A DNA stretch of 64,000 nt from Acinetobacter cumulans (GTDB lineage Bacteria > Pseudomonadota > Gammaproteobacteria > Pseudomonadales > Moraxellaceae): positions 1,798,001 to 1,862,000 of the forward strand of contig NZ_CP035934.2 in assembly GCF_003024525.3 (NCBI RefSeq), in the 5' to 3' direction. The notes beneath the pieces were generated by a model. It did no database searches. It had not been told where the DNA came from and saw only the letters and a program-made list of their open reading frames with translations. Below, piece by piece: positions 38,169-46,453 of this stretch; position 1 is the first letter of the stretch, and the number at the start of each line of letters is the position of its first letter. A program made the position numbers and the translations under genes.

Positions 38169-39145
38169 TTATTCTGCTTTTTACATGTTTTGTAATTTTA
38201 AGCTTTGTCTCGGCATTATTGCTGTCGTATGAGCTTAGACAAATACTTCACAGTTTTTTTGCATCTTTAATTCCAAAAAGCAAAGATCGTTGGACAAATG
38301 CCAAACAATTTGCACATGAGCTGAATTCGGCAGCCTCACCTGAGCAAATTCAATCGCATTGGCATTTACAACAATGGTGGATATTAATCGCTGGAGCTGT
38401 ACTGTTTTCCAGTATTTTATTATTTGCATTTACTCAACCCGTGACTGCGTCAAAAATGGAAGCTGACTATCTAAAAAAAGTTGATCCACAGATTTTTGCA
38501 ATGCTAAATGGTGAAATGTTAGATGCACCCGCCGAAGTAGAAGAAAACCTAGTACAAGATGCCATTGCAGAAGCATTGGCCTTAGAAAGCATGAATAACT
38601 CAGTAATCTCTGCAACCAATACCGTCCCAACAAATTTAACGATGCCTGATGACGCCGTATTTGAAGCACATAGCCATAATGATTTAGCTGGAGCTGATCG
38701 TAAATGGCATAAGATGAATCCGCGTTTTAAGCAGCGTTTATTGATGGTCATGAAAACGATGCGTGAACAGCATGGCTACGAGATGGTTTTACTTGAGGGA
38801 TATCGTAGCCCTGAACGGCAAAATAACTTAGCGACGAATATTAATACAACTCGTGCCAAAGGATTTCAAAGCTATCATCAGTTTGGCTTAGCTGCCGATA
38901 TTGCATTTAAACGTGATGGTAAAGTGGTTATTTCTGAACGTGACCCTTGGGCCATGCGCGGATATCAACTCTACGGCCAAGTAGCAGAATCTGTCGGTTT
39001 AACTTGGGGTGGCCGTTGGAAATCGATACAAGATTATGGACATACTGAGTACCGCATGCCTGGTCTAGTAAAAACGCGTGAAATGGCGGAAAAACTCACG
39101 TCAGAAGGTCAGTTGCAAGCTTCAAATATCAATGTGAATCCATAA
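38165..39145 (+). CDS. tagX: T6SS-associated peptidoglycan peptidase TagX
   Basis: A 326-aa membrane-anchored peptidase. Two membrane segments lie at about 1-22 and 72-91, then a periplasmic M15/VanY-like domain at about 170-300. The zinc ligands are visible: His238 and Asp245 in SYHQFGLAAD, and His293 in YGHTEYRMPG. LLEGYRSPERQ is also typical. Acinetobacter TagX is reported to be an L,D-endopeptidase that opens the cell wall so the T6SS can be assembled. It overlaps the preceding gene by 4 bases and ends the plus-strand unit. Its stop codon falls in the loop of a long hairpin. Confidence 0.92.
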   Translation: MIILLFTCFVILSFVSALLLSYELRQILHSFFASLIPKSKDRWTNAKQFAHELNSAASPEQIQSHWHLQQWWILIAGAVLFSSILLFAFTQPVTASKMEADYLKKVDPQIFAMLNGEMLDAPAEVEENLVQDAIAEALALESMNNSVISATNTVPTNLTMPDDAVFEAHSHNDLAGADRKWHKMNPRFKQRLLMVMKTMREQHGYEMVLLEGYRSPERQNNLATNINTTRAKGFQSYHQFGLAADIAFKRDGKVVISERDPWAMRGYQLYGQVAESVGLTWGGRWKSIQDYGHTEYRMPGLVKTREMAEKLTSEGQLQASNINVNP

Positions 39146-39164
39146 ATGGATTCACATTGATATT
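39125..39164 (+). terminator. 19-bp hairpin spanning the tagX stop codon
   Basis: Arms 39125-39143 and 39146-39164 are perfect reverse complements with only two bases between them. The tagX stop TAA occupies 39143-39145, so the hairpin includes the last six codons. No T-tract follows directly (CCGCTTTATT). It is likely a 3' end-stabilising or transcription-attenuating structure. Confidence 0.65.
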
Positions 39165-39206
39165 CCGCTTTATTCAGCTCAGATGCCCTTTTTTTAATCA
39201 TATATA

Positions 39207-39228
39207 TTGAAACCCTTTATGGTTTCAA
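39207..39228 (-). terminator. Hairpin downstream of the YbfF-like hydrolase
   Basis: TTGAAACC (39207-39214) and GGTTTCAA (39221-39228) around CTTTAT. For the minus strand the T-run follows only after about 10 bases, so the terminator is moderate. It may also act for the convergent tagX transcript. Confidence 0.5.
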
Positions 39229-39242
39229 CTTAACTCATTTTA

Positions 39243-40004
39243 TTATTTTAAAAAACTATTTAATGTATTAAGTACGGCCGTGGTTTGCTCTGCATGCAAC
39301 CAATGTCCTGCTTCTGCAATATTTTGAATGTCTGCATTTGGAAATTGGGTACGAATCGCTTCAAAATGTTCATCTTTTTCAATATACGGTGATTTTTCAC
39401 CTTTTAAAAATAATGTAGGTCCAGTAAATACTGTAGAAGTTGGCCAAGAGATAATATCTGCATAATGTGTATATAAAGCATTTACATTAAATAGCCACTG
39501 TCCTTTATGCCATGATTTTAATAAGAATTGAATAACCATTTCTTCTTGAATGTATTGTTTCATCAATGCAATGACTTCACTACGCGTAGATAAAGTTACC
39601 TGTTCAACAGCTATTAATGCTTTGAAAATTTGATCATGATGATTTTGCGTATATGCAAATGGTACAATATCAAGTATTGCTAATTTTTCAATTCGATTCG
39701 GATGTTGTTGGGCTAAATACATAGCAATTTTTCCGCCCATAGAATGCCCGACCAAACTGAATTTTTCAATTTTCAAAGAATCTAAGGTTTCTACAAGATC
39801 CTGAGCCATTACTGCATAGTTCATATCAGTCGCATGCCCTGATTTACCATGATTGCGAACATCGACTTGAATGACATCATGTGTTTCAAAATAGCTTCGA
39901 GCCAGCATTCCCAAATTACTTAAGCTACCAAATAATCCGTGAATAAAAATAATAGGGGTTGAATTACTTTTGGGATTTTCATGATGTTCGAAATTTAAAA
40001 TCAT
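39243..40004 (-). CDS. Alpha/beta hydrolase, YbfF-type esterase
   Basis: A 253-aa cytoplasmic alpha/beta hydrolase. It has IIFIHGLFGS (oxyanion hole, about 18-27), VDVRNHGKSG (about 48-57), the nucleophile elbow GHSMGG (Ser about 95), and a terminal His in EAGHWLHAEQ (about 233). The pattern matches the YbfF/acyl-ester thioesterase group. The substrate is unknown. It is monocistronic, with a terminator downstream. Confidence 0.85.
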   Translation of the reverse strand: MILNFEHHENPKSNSTPIIFIHGLFGSLSNLGMLARSYFETHDVIQVDVRNHGKSGHATDMNYAVMAQDLVETLDSLKIEKFSLVGHSMGGKIAMYLAQQHPNRIEKLAILDIVPFAYTQNHHDQIFKALIAVEQVTLSTRSEVIALMKQYIQEEMVIQFLLKSWHKGQWLFNVNALYTHYADIISWPTSTVFTGPTLFLKGEKSPYIEKDEHFEAIRTQFPNADIQNIAEAGHWLHAEQTTAVLNTLNSFLK

Positions 40005-40125
40005 AACGCTATCTTTGGGCTAACTTTTGAATACACTTTATGATGTGGTCTATTAAGAATTTAATCAATTGTGAAATTATTTTAATTTTTTTTGCTTAGG
40101 CTATTTTAACTAGCTTTAGTGAATG

Positions 40126-40150
40126 AAAAAAGGCTGAAATAATCAGCCTT
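40126..40150 (-). terminator. Terminator of the sulfur module
   Basis: Arms AAGGCTGA (40130-40137) and TCAGCCTT (40143-40150). Read on the minus strand, a run of T follows. It lies 19 bases beyond the metallo-hydrolase stop codon. Confidence 0.88.
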
Positions 40151-40168
40151 GTTATAAAATTGAATGGG

Positions 40169-41041
40169 TTACTTAAAATAATTCAAAGGGAGCTTTAAAT
40201 AGCGAATGCCATTTTGCTCAGGCTCAGGGAAATGGCCTGCACACATATTCACTTGTATGGCCGGTAAAATCAGTTTTGGCATACTCAATGACGCATCACG
40301 GCGCTGACGCATATCAACAAACATTTGTTTTTGAGTATTTTCATTGATATGAATATTGCTCTGTTTCTGTAGTTGAATACTACTTTCGCAATGATATTCG
40401 GAACGATTTTCTGGTAAATAGTCATGGCACAAAAATACCCGTGTCTGCTCAGGCAATTGATACAAGTTTTGCACCGAGTCAAATAAGGTCGATGCACTGC
40501 CCTTTGGAAAGTCACAACGTGCTGTTCCATAATCTGGCATAAAGAGCGTATCACCCACAAATACGGCGTCACCGATCACATAGCTTAAACATGCTGGGGT
40601 ATGTCCAGGTGTTGGTATGTTATATGCTGATAAGTTGCCAATCTTAAATACTTCATGATCTTGAAATAGATAATCAAATACTTGCTGAGCATTAATACTT
40701 TTCATATCTAAATGATATATCTGTGAAAACGTATCTTGCACAATTTTAATATTGTGGCTCATAGCAACTTTACCCCCCACCTTTTCTTTTAGGTATTGGG
40801 ACGCAGTCAAATGATCTGCATGGACATGAGTTTCAAGAATCCATTCAACGCTTAGGCTATTTTGCCGAATAAAAGCTAAAATTTGATCAGCACTTTGGGT
40901 ATACGTTGTCGCAGAAGCCGCATCATAATCTAATACACTATCAATTACGGCGCATTTTTTTGTCTCAGGATCAGTAACAACATAACTAAACGTATTGGTC
41001 CGCTCATCAAAAAAATTTTGAATCCAAGGTGTTATCGCCAT
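40169..41041 (-). CDS. MBL-fold metallo-hydrolase, persulfide dioxygenase-like (BlhA/ETHE1 type)
   Basis: A metallo-beta-lactamase-fold protein, 290 aa from ATG 41041. AGGA lies upstream of this ATG, and the earlier in-frame ATG (41074) lies inside the preceding gene. The metal motif THVHADHLT is at about 71-79, with TPGHTPACLSY and GDTLF further on and a C-terminal His. ETHE1-type enzymes oxidise glutathione persulfide with non-haem iron. The larger family also includes glyoxalase II, but the YeeE neighbours point to sulfur metabolism. It is the last gene of a three-gene unit. Confidence 0.82.
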   Translation of the reverse strand: MAITPWIQNFFDERTNTFSYVVTDPETKKCAVIDSVLDYDAASATTYTQSADQILAFIRQNSLSVEWILETHVHADHLTASQYLKEKVGGKVAMSHNIKIVQDTFSQIYHLDMKSINAQQVFDYLFQDHEVFKIGNLSAYNIPTPGHTPACLSYVIGDAVFVGDTLFMPDYGTARCDFPKGSASTLFDSVQNLYQLPEQTRVFLCHDYLPENRSEYHCESSIQLQKQSNIHINENTQKQMFVDMRQRRDASLSMPKLILPAIQVNMCAGHFPEPEQNGIRYLKLPLNYFK

Positions 41042-41045
41042 GTAA

Positions 41046-41462
41046 TTAATGTCCTGTGATTTTTTTATGGGCAAATACGCCTATAAACATCGCAACAATG
41101 AAATATAAAATCTGTGTATAACCTAAGCCAATTAAAGTAAATGCTGGTGCTGGACAAACACCAGTTAACCCCCAACCAATTCCAAAGATTGCAGCGCCTA
41201 AAATTAATTTAGAATCAATTTGTGTTGCTTGTGGTAAATCAATTGCATCACCAAAAACTGTTTTGGGTCGATTACGGCGCACAGCCAATTGGAATGGTAT
41301 AAATGCAATTAAAATTGCACCCATCATTACAAATGCCAGACTCGGGTCCCACTGGCCTGCAACATCTAAAAAGCCTAATACTTTCTCAGGATTAGACATA
41401 CCTGACAGCATTAACCCAATTGAAAATAATCCACCAAACAGAAAAGCAAAAATATTTTTCAT
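41046..41462 (-). CDS. YeeE/YedE-family sulfur transporter, second half (DUF6691 type)
   Basis: A 138-aa integral membrane protein with about four helices, starting [33 protein letters not shown] carries the cysteine typical of this half-transporter. I start it at 41462, where ATGA overlaps the stop of the upstream half. A longer frame from 41570 runs inside the neighbour and has no membrane logic. It likely pairs with the upstream protein to import a sulfur compound such as thiosulfate or sulfide. Confidence 0.85.
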   Translation of the reverse strand: MKNIFAFLFGGLFSIGLMLSGMSNPEKVLGFLDVAGQWDPSLAFVMMGAILIAFIPFQLAVRRNRPKTVFGDAIDLPQATQIDSKLILGAAIFGIGWGLTGVCPAPAFTLIGLGYTQILYFIVAMFIGVFAHKKITGH

Positions 41463-41878
41463 GCGCCTGCTCCTACAACATGACGTACCACAAATACTGT
41501 AATAGCACCGGTTAACATAAATATGCCTGTTGCAATTAATGAACGCTTTGAGAGCCGACTGATTCCACAAATACCATGCCCACTAGTACAACCTGAACCA
41601 AGGCGTGTACCAAAGCCGACTAACAAGCCAGCAACAATCAATTGCCATATACTCGCATTAAGTACAATTTCTGGTTGTATAAATAGACCGTAAATAAATG
41701 GGATCACGACAATCCCTAGTAAAAACCAAAATGCGGGTTTCTGCAAAAGCCCTTCTGGATGTATTATCTGACCAATCATGCCACTAATACCTGCAATCTT
41801 GCCATTGATATACAAATAACCAACGACAGAAATGCCTAATAGGGCGCCACCTAAAAAAGCCCAAAGAAAGTCATGCAT
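41459..41878 (-). CDS. YeeE/YedE-family sulfur transporter, first half
   Basis: A 139-aa membrane protein, about four helices. [15 protein letters not shown] (about 100-114) holds the two conserved cysteines that handle sulfur in YeeE-type transporters. First gene of the unit yeeE-half, yeeE-half, persulfide dioxygenase. The same gene set is linked to the BigR repressor in other bacteria for hydrogen sulfide detoxification, but no BigR-like gene is adjacent here. Confidence 0.87.
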   Translation of the reverse strand: MHDFLWAFLGGALLGISVVGYLYINGKIAGISGMIGQIIHPEGLLQKPAFWFLLGIVVIPFIYGLFIQPEIVLNASIWQLIVAGLLVGFGTRLGSGCTSGHGICGISRLSKRSLIATGIFMLTGAITVFVVRHVVGAGA

Positions 41879-41971
41879 GGGAGTGATGATCCAATAAACA
41901 TTATATGTTTTTATAATATGTATATTTTTTGTTTATGCAAGTCTTATTTCATCTATTCTTTAAACAATTCA

Positions 41972-42897
41972 TTATAAACAACTATTTTTAGATAGAATTT
42001 GTTGTAATACGACGTTGTGAGCTTGCTTAGCGACACACCAAGAAATCATCTCATTGAGTGAACGATACTTTTCTTCGAATATAGAAATAATTTTATGATT
42101 GTCTGTAGATCTAGCAAAAAAGAAGATTTCTAATTCTTTATGCCTTTCGACTAATTTTATAAAGCGTATATTACTCTGCTCAAAATATTGAAAGGCATCA
42201 TCCAATTCGGCCCTTGGCAATACAAAGGCGACATAATGTTGATCGAATATTTTGAAGTAATGTTCATTCAATACATAGCACCTTAAATTTGCAATTAAGG
42301 ACACTGGATAATTCAATCGCTTGGCAATATAGTACGCAGCCGCCAAATGGTGAGAGCCTCCCGTATTGGCAATAAATAGTTTTTCTAACCAAGCAAAAAC
42401 TACAAACTCATCAGTGCTTGTATTTGGCGAATGAATGATCCTAATTTCCCGATGTGCCAACATCGCTTCAAGTCGCTGTGCAGAGATTTCACTGATATAA
42501 GATGGACACTGCTTTTCAACAAATGCCTCAATTGTTTGAAACTCTTGTAATGGCGACTTAGAATTTGAGAAGCCACTTAACATTGAAAGATCAACCTGAT
42601 ATTGAGTATATATTTGCGTTTCAAATATAGGATTAATACAGCACGTAACTGTTCTAACTCCTCGGCACTGGTCTTAAAATGAGAAATGAAATGCGTATAA
42701 AGTTCATTATTATAAAAATGATAATCCTTAAGTGCTTTAATTTTTAAATTGTGCAATGCAAAGACATCATATAAATAAATTGAGTTGTGCTGCGTTAAAT
42801 CTAACTTAGTAGTCCTTTTCTGTTTTAAATAACGATACAACGCAGAATTATGAGAAAACTGAGCTAAAATTTCACTCCAGAATGAACCGAACATCAC
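41972..42897 (-). pseudogene. Uncharacterised protein gene split by a single-base frameshift
   Basis: Two overlapping frames, 42577-42897 (106 aa) and 41972-42583 (203 aa), look like one gene. The second frame stays open upstream of its ATG and reads PIFETQIYTQYQVDLSMLSGF directly onto its own start, while the last 15 residues of the first frame are out of context. A shift of one base near 42628-42634 (TTAATCC, possibly from TTAAATCC) joins them as LRAVL-N-PIFETQ and gives about 308 aa. The intact protein would be soluble, with GGSHHLAAAYYIAKRL in the middle. I do not recognise a function. It could also be a sequencing error. Confidence 0.7.
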
Positions 42898-43512
42898 CTC
42901 TACTCCATTGTTTCGATAATTTCTTCTATTTGTTAAGTATTCAAATCCATTAAGGCATCCTAATCACGCCAATACGGCGATTGTCATAGAATTTCACCAT
43001 ATATTTTTATTAAAAAACCTTAATAATATTTAAAATTCACGAGATATATCCCCGAGAAATTTCGAACAAACATATATTTTTATTCATATTAACTTCACTA
43101 TTGTCTATTTTTTGACATAAAATTCAAAATTGAGCTGAAATACTCGCTCAATCTTATTTTTATTAGATATATACAATGCTTAAGTCACCTAAATAATGAA
43201 ATACGACAGCTCTCTGAACGGGTACAACGTCATTTGTATTGTGCATCCATAAAACAGCACACGTACATCAATACCAGATTAGCGATAGTAGAACACGTCC
43301 TCCCATACATAGATACTTAAAAGCGTATCAATACTCTTTCTCTTTGGAAGCGATATAAAACAATAAAGCTGTATAAGATATAAGAAGGATGCTTAGGCTT
43401 ATTCTATTAAAAACAACTCAAAAGCTTAGTTAGAAATCATCCAAAGCTGGCTACTAAGCGCCGTGTATGAAGTGAATACTTGAGGCAAGAAGCTTAGGAA
43501 AAAAATAAGGCA
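42898..43512. other. Intergenic DNA without a recognisable gene
   Basis: About 600 bases, AT-rich. Frames of 30-40 codons occur but are interrupted and lack ribosome-binding sites. It may contain decayed coding sequence. The candidate small RNA starts beyond its right edge. Confidence 0.45.
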
Positions 43513-43623
43513 AAAAAAAGCCACTCTTCAGTGGCTAATTGAATAACATCAAGCATGACGATGAAGTTATTCAGCCAGAGCATAAATAACCAGGGAAGTA
43601 TTATTTATGTCTAAGCTTAAGCC
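43513..43623 (-). ncRNA. Candidate small RNA with three hairpins and its own promoter and terminator
   Basis: On the minus strand a promoter TAGACA (43654-43659), 18-base spacer, TATTAA (43630-43635) predicts a start near 43623. The RNA then folds into a 9-bp hairpin CATAAATAA/TTATTTATG with the C-rich loop TACTTCCCTGG (43581-43609), a second hairpin TGAATAAC/GTTATTCA, and a strong terminator AGCCACT-GAAG-AGTGGCT plus T8 (43519-43536). Length about 110 nt. The accessible CUUCCC loop could pair with Shine-Dalgarno sequences. A 29-codon hydrophobic frame (43494-43583, minus) runs through the terminator but lacks a ribosome-binding site. Alternatively this is the 3' end of the upstream gene's transcript. 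Confidence 0.6.
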
Positions 43624-43629
43624 TATATA

Positions 43630-43659
43630 TTAATACAAACTAGTTATCACTTTTGTCTA
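43630..43659 (-). promoter_or_regulatory. Sigma-70-like promoter of the candidate small RNA
   Basis: TAGACA and TATTAA hexamers on the minus strand with 18-base spacing. They lie after the stop codon of the upstream gene (43729). Confidence 0.5.
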
Positions 43660-43728
43660 TTTTTGTGTCGTTATATGCCATTTTATCAAGTTGGCTTCAA
43701 CTTAAGCCTTCTCTTTACAATTTTTGAA

Positions 43729-44112
43729 TCATTTCTCTGGTTTTGCTGGTGTAGTTTTACACATTGCGCCAGTCGTCATACCAGATTTAGTTAAACTCTG
43801 TTGCTGTCGATCCAAAAAGTTTTTAGCTGCCATGTGCATGATAGAAGCCATATCGAGTTGGCTATTGTCTTCAGACAACTTCACTATACGTTGATAGGCA
43901 TCTATACGTTGGCAAAAAGCCTCACTTTTCGCCGATGCATCTGCTGTTGATTTTGGATCATCCAAAATAGGCTTAGTTGCTTTAATTACATCAAGATAAT
44001 GTTGTATCTGTGCATCATAATTTTGCTGTGTTAGCACCTCAGACTGTGCCATCTGACTTAATGACAGCACAGTACAAGTCAGCAGAAATGCATAAAGACT
44101 TTTATGCTTCAT
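43729..44112 (-). CDS. Small secreted protein of unknown function
   Basis: A 127-aa protein from ATG 44112. It opens with a clear Sec signal peptide (MKHKSLYAFLLTCTVLSLSQMAQS, cleavage near residue 24). Upstream in-frame starts would destroy it. The mature part is helical and soluble with two cysteines (AFCQRIDAY and GAMCKTTP) that could form a disulfide. The start lies inside the last 11 bases of the preceding DUF2185-like gene, so the two are co-translated. I do not recognise a family. Confidence 0.75.
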   Translation of the reverse strand: MKHKSLYAFLLTCTVLSLSQMAQSEVLTQQNYDAQIQHYLDVIKATKPILDDPKSTADASAKSEAFCQRIDAYQRIVKLSEDNSQLDMASIMHMAAKNFLDRQQQSLTKSGMTTGAMCKTTPAKPEK

Positions 44113-44443
44113 CGCCTTCTTTCCACACATCTTCATAATCATCTGAATCGATCATAAACCTATAACCAGTGTCCAGCGCTAAATATGGAAGTGCTTCAGG
44201 GAACTCTTTCATCAATTCTTTTACACTAATGAGCTCAAAAAAATCTTCTGAAGCATCTAACTCACCACCATAAATAAACCACGATACATTATTATCATCT
44301 GGTAGTTTACGCAGACCAACTACAGGTTCTTTATTTAAGGTTTGCAAGGCAATTGCTACTGTATCTGTTTCTTTTACGGCGCGATATGCCGAACCATACT
44401 CTTCACAGACCAACTGCTGTTCTTCAATTAAATCAGCATCCAT
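44102..44443 (-). CDS. DUF2185/Imm33-like protein
   Basis: A 113-aa acidic cytoplasmic protein. The pattern VSWFIYGGELDASEDFFEL, then LPYLALDTGYRFMIDSD-YEDVW is that of the DUF2185/Imm33-like fold, which occurs in polymorphic-toxin immunity proteins and in stand-alone genes. It overlaps the downstream secreted-protein gene by 11 bases. No toxin with recognisable features is adjacent, so an immunity role is open. It could be an orphan. Confidence 0.75.
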   Translation of the reverse strand: MDADLIEEQQLVCEEYGSAYRAVKETDTVAIALQTLNKEPVVGLRKLPDDNNVSWFIYGGELDASEDFFELISVKELMKEFPEALPYLALDTGYRFMIDSDDYEDVWKEGDEA

Positions 44444-44676
44444 CTTTAAAGCTCTTTTCTGTGTTTAATCATGCACGCAGTTTAAGGCTTTCATTAACCT
44501 TATACAATCAAGTGAAGTCAGATTTAGCTTCATTCAGACTGAGCTTCTTATCAATGTAAAATAAAGTGCTTTACTGAATCGCGGTGAGTTTTTTCTACAA
44601 ATGATAGCTGACGGATGATTTCAAGCGTGTAGACTATACATCAAGTACAGTTTGTAACTATTCGAGATCTCAATAT

Positions 44677-44704
44677 AAAACCCCAAGTAAGCTTACTCAC
44701 TTGG
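44677..44704 (-). terminator. Terminator after the lipoprotein gene
   Basis: CCAAGT (44683-44688) and ACTTGG (44699-44704) enclose AAGCTTACTC. On the minus strand GGTTTT follows. It lies about 34 bases beyond the stop codon. Confidence 0.65.
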
Positions 44705-44737
44705 AGTCTATTCATATATGTAAGCCAATGATTATAC

Positions 44738-45217
44738 TTATTTTTGGACGCGTATAGATTTGAGTTGCTGAAAAATTAAAGACTCTTGGCCTGATTTATA
44801 AATATAACGCTCTAAAGTCCCTTGATTTGTATGAACTGACATTGAAATATTATCTCCTTTCAATGTATGAACAAGCGATGTAGGAATACTAAAATTATTT
44901 TGAGAACGGTGCATACCAAAGTACATACGATTTGTCGTCTTCGCAGTAGGACCGTAACTTAACTCTTCTGTACCATTACTAAAGGTAATTTTTTGGATAT
45001 CGTAATTTTGTTGTACGCTATCTAATGATACTTTAATACCAACATGATCTAAAGCTTGCTCATTCCAACTCACTTGCACAATTGGGCAAAGTTCATTTGG
45101 CTCACAGATCAACAAACCCAAGGCAGCATTCTTTTGAGGCATAGGCGTAGTCTGACATGCAACAAGAGCACTAAGTACCATGGTCAGTCCAAGGCTTTTT
45201 AAAATGTATTTTTTCAC
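44738..45217 (-). CDS. Putative outer-membrane or inner-membrane lipoprotein
   Basis: A 159-aa protein with a lipoprotein signal peptide ending LVAC (Cys21). Gln at position +2 argues for outer-membrane sorting. The mature part is mostly beta-rich, with a Cys pair in LICEPNELCPIV. No family recognised. It is monocistronic with its own terminator. Confidence 0.78.
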   Translation of the reverse strand: MKKYILKSLGLTMVLSALVACQTTPMPQKNAALGLLICEPNELCPIVQVSWNEQALDHVGIKVSLDSVQQNYDIQKITFSNGTEELSYGPTAKTTNRMYFGMHRSQNNFSIPTSLVHTLKGDNISMSVHTNQGTLERYIYKSGQESLIFQQLKSIRVQK

Positions 45218-46380
45218 AAGCTCACCCTCATAACATTTAAATAGACAATATTTATGTATTTATTTCCATAAAGTATTACATACCATTCTGTTCATATTTT
45301 AAACACAGCACAACAATATGATCTGAAATGATTATATGCAATCATTTGAGCCATTTAAGATTCTGTATAGGCTGAAAGTAAACAGTAACACTCACGACAA
45401 AATGTACTTTTGTTTTAATACTGACAATTTACATACTGCTTTTAAACTACTATTGGACTGATGTTCTCACTCCCCCCATTTCATCATCTTCCACTCAAAA
45501 CCTTATCTTACTCATGAATAGCGTCAACCTAGACTGCCATTAATGCTATAAAAATGCTCAAACAGATACCATCGAAATAACATCAATATATATATGAAAC
45601 ATAAACCAATCCCATAAATAGTGCTTTTGCCATTCCTGTGGTTAAAATCCATTCAAACAAGTAGAAACTTCAATAAACAATATTGAGCACATTCGTCAAT
45701 CCAAGGCTTTGAACTTTTCTGAAGTACACTCGATGGCTTTTAAATTTTGTATATACGCAATGTATCTACAAACCTATTCAAAATTTCGTACTTCTTAAAA
45801 AGTGCTGTATCACACAGTGAGTACAAAATTGATCAACTATGAGCCCTTAGTTATTGTTTTAAGTAACACATCAGATTTAGATTTTTTATTTCCCAAACAT
45901 TCAAATTCTTCTTTATACGCTGACTTAAATTAGAGTAATTAGCCAAAATACTGTTTTTAATCATAATTTATGTTTAATATCTAATGTGAATTTAGAAAAG
46001 CTCAACATAAAAGTACACTAAAATTTAAACGTTTAATTTTGATTCCACATAGATCAAATTATGCATTTAAATTTTGAAAGAGTGAGTACAACAACCGATC
46101 GATTCAACTCAATCTTATAGACTCACTATACGGCGCAGGTTCAATAGGATCTAAAGCAGGACTATTTTCCTCCTTACATTTTTCAACATCAAAACATCCG
46201 TTACACAAATGATAATAACAGTTTTAGCCAATTCGGCTTACAATGTAAAAAACAGACATAACTATAAAATTTGTAATCTTTTAACATTGCCAAATGTCCG
46301 CAAAATTCGCATTATATAGCCCAAATCTGGCACACTAGATTCATGTCAATTCAAAGAATTTATAAATAAAATATGGAAAA
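45218..46380. other. Long intergenic region without a recognisable gene
   Basis: About 1.16 kb of AT-rich DNA between the lipoprotein gene and aroQ. I found no frame with coding character, no tRNA and no repeat family. A short hairpin ATGATT/AATCAT is at 45328-45345. It may hold decayed genes or unrecognised RNA. Confidence 0.5.
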
Positions 46381-46383
46381 ATG

Positions 46384-46437
46384 TGCCATAATACGCAAAC
46401 TTTGCAGATATCTTGCAAAGTAATTTTGCAATTTTTT
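46384..46437 (+). promoter_or_regulatory. aroQ promoter and attenuator-like leader
   Basis: TGCCATAAT at 46384-46392 is an extended -10 element, predicting a start near 46399. The leader begins with an 8-bp hairpin ACTTTGCA/TGCAAAGT (46399-46421). It overlaps a second hairpin TTGCAAA/TTTGCAA (46413-46431) followed immediately by T6, a weak intrinsic-terminator shape. The two share bases and cannot form together, as in an antiterminator/terminator switch. The ribosome-binding site TTGGAGC follows just after the T-run. Confidence 0.5.
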
Positions 46438-46453
46438 AATTGGAGCATGCTGA

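Noticed and set aside
43441..43560. Plus-strand frame around the small RNA locus
   Set aside because: Repeated stop codons and no start signal. The hairpin with its T-run is oriented for the minus strand.
45328..45345. ATGATT/AATCAT hairpin in the long intergenic region
   Set aside because: Only six AT-rich pairs with no T-tract and no neighbouring gene end. Likely chance.
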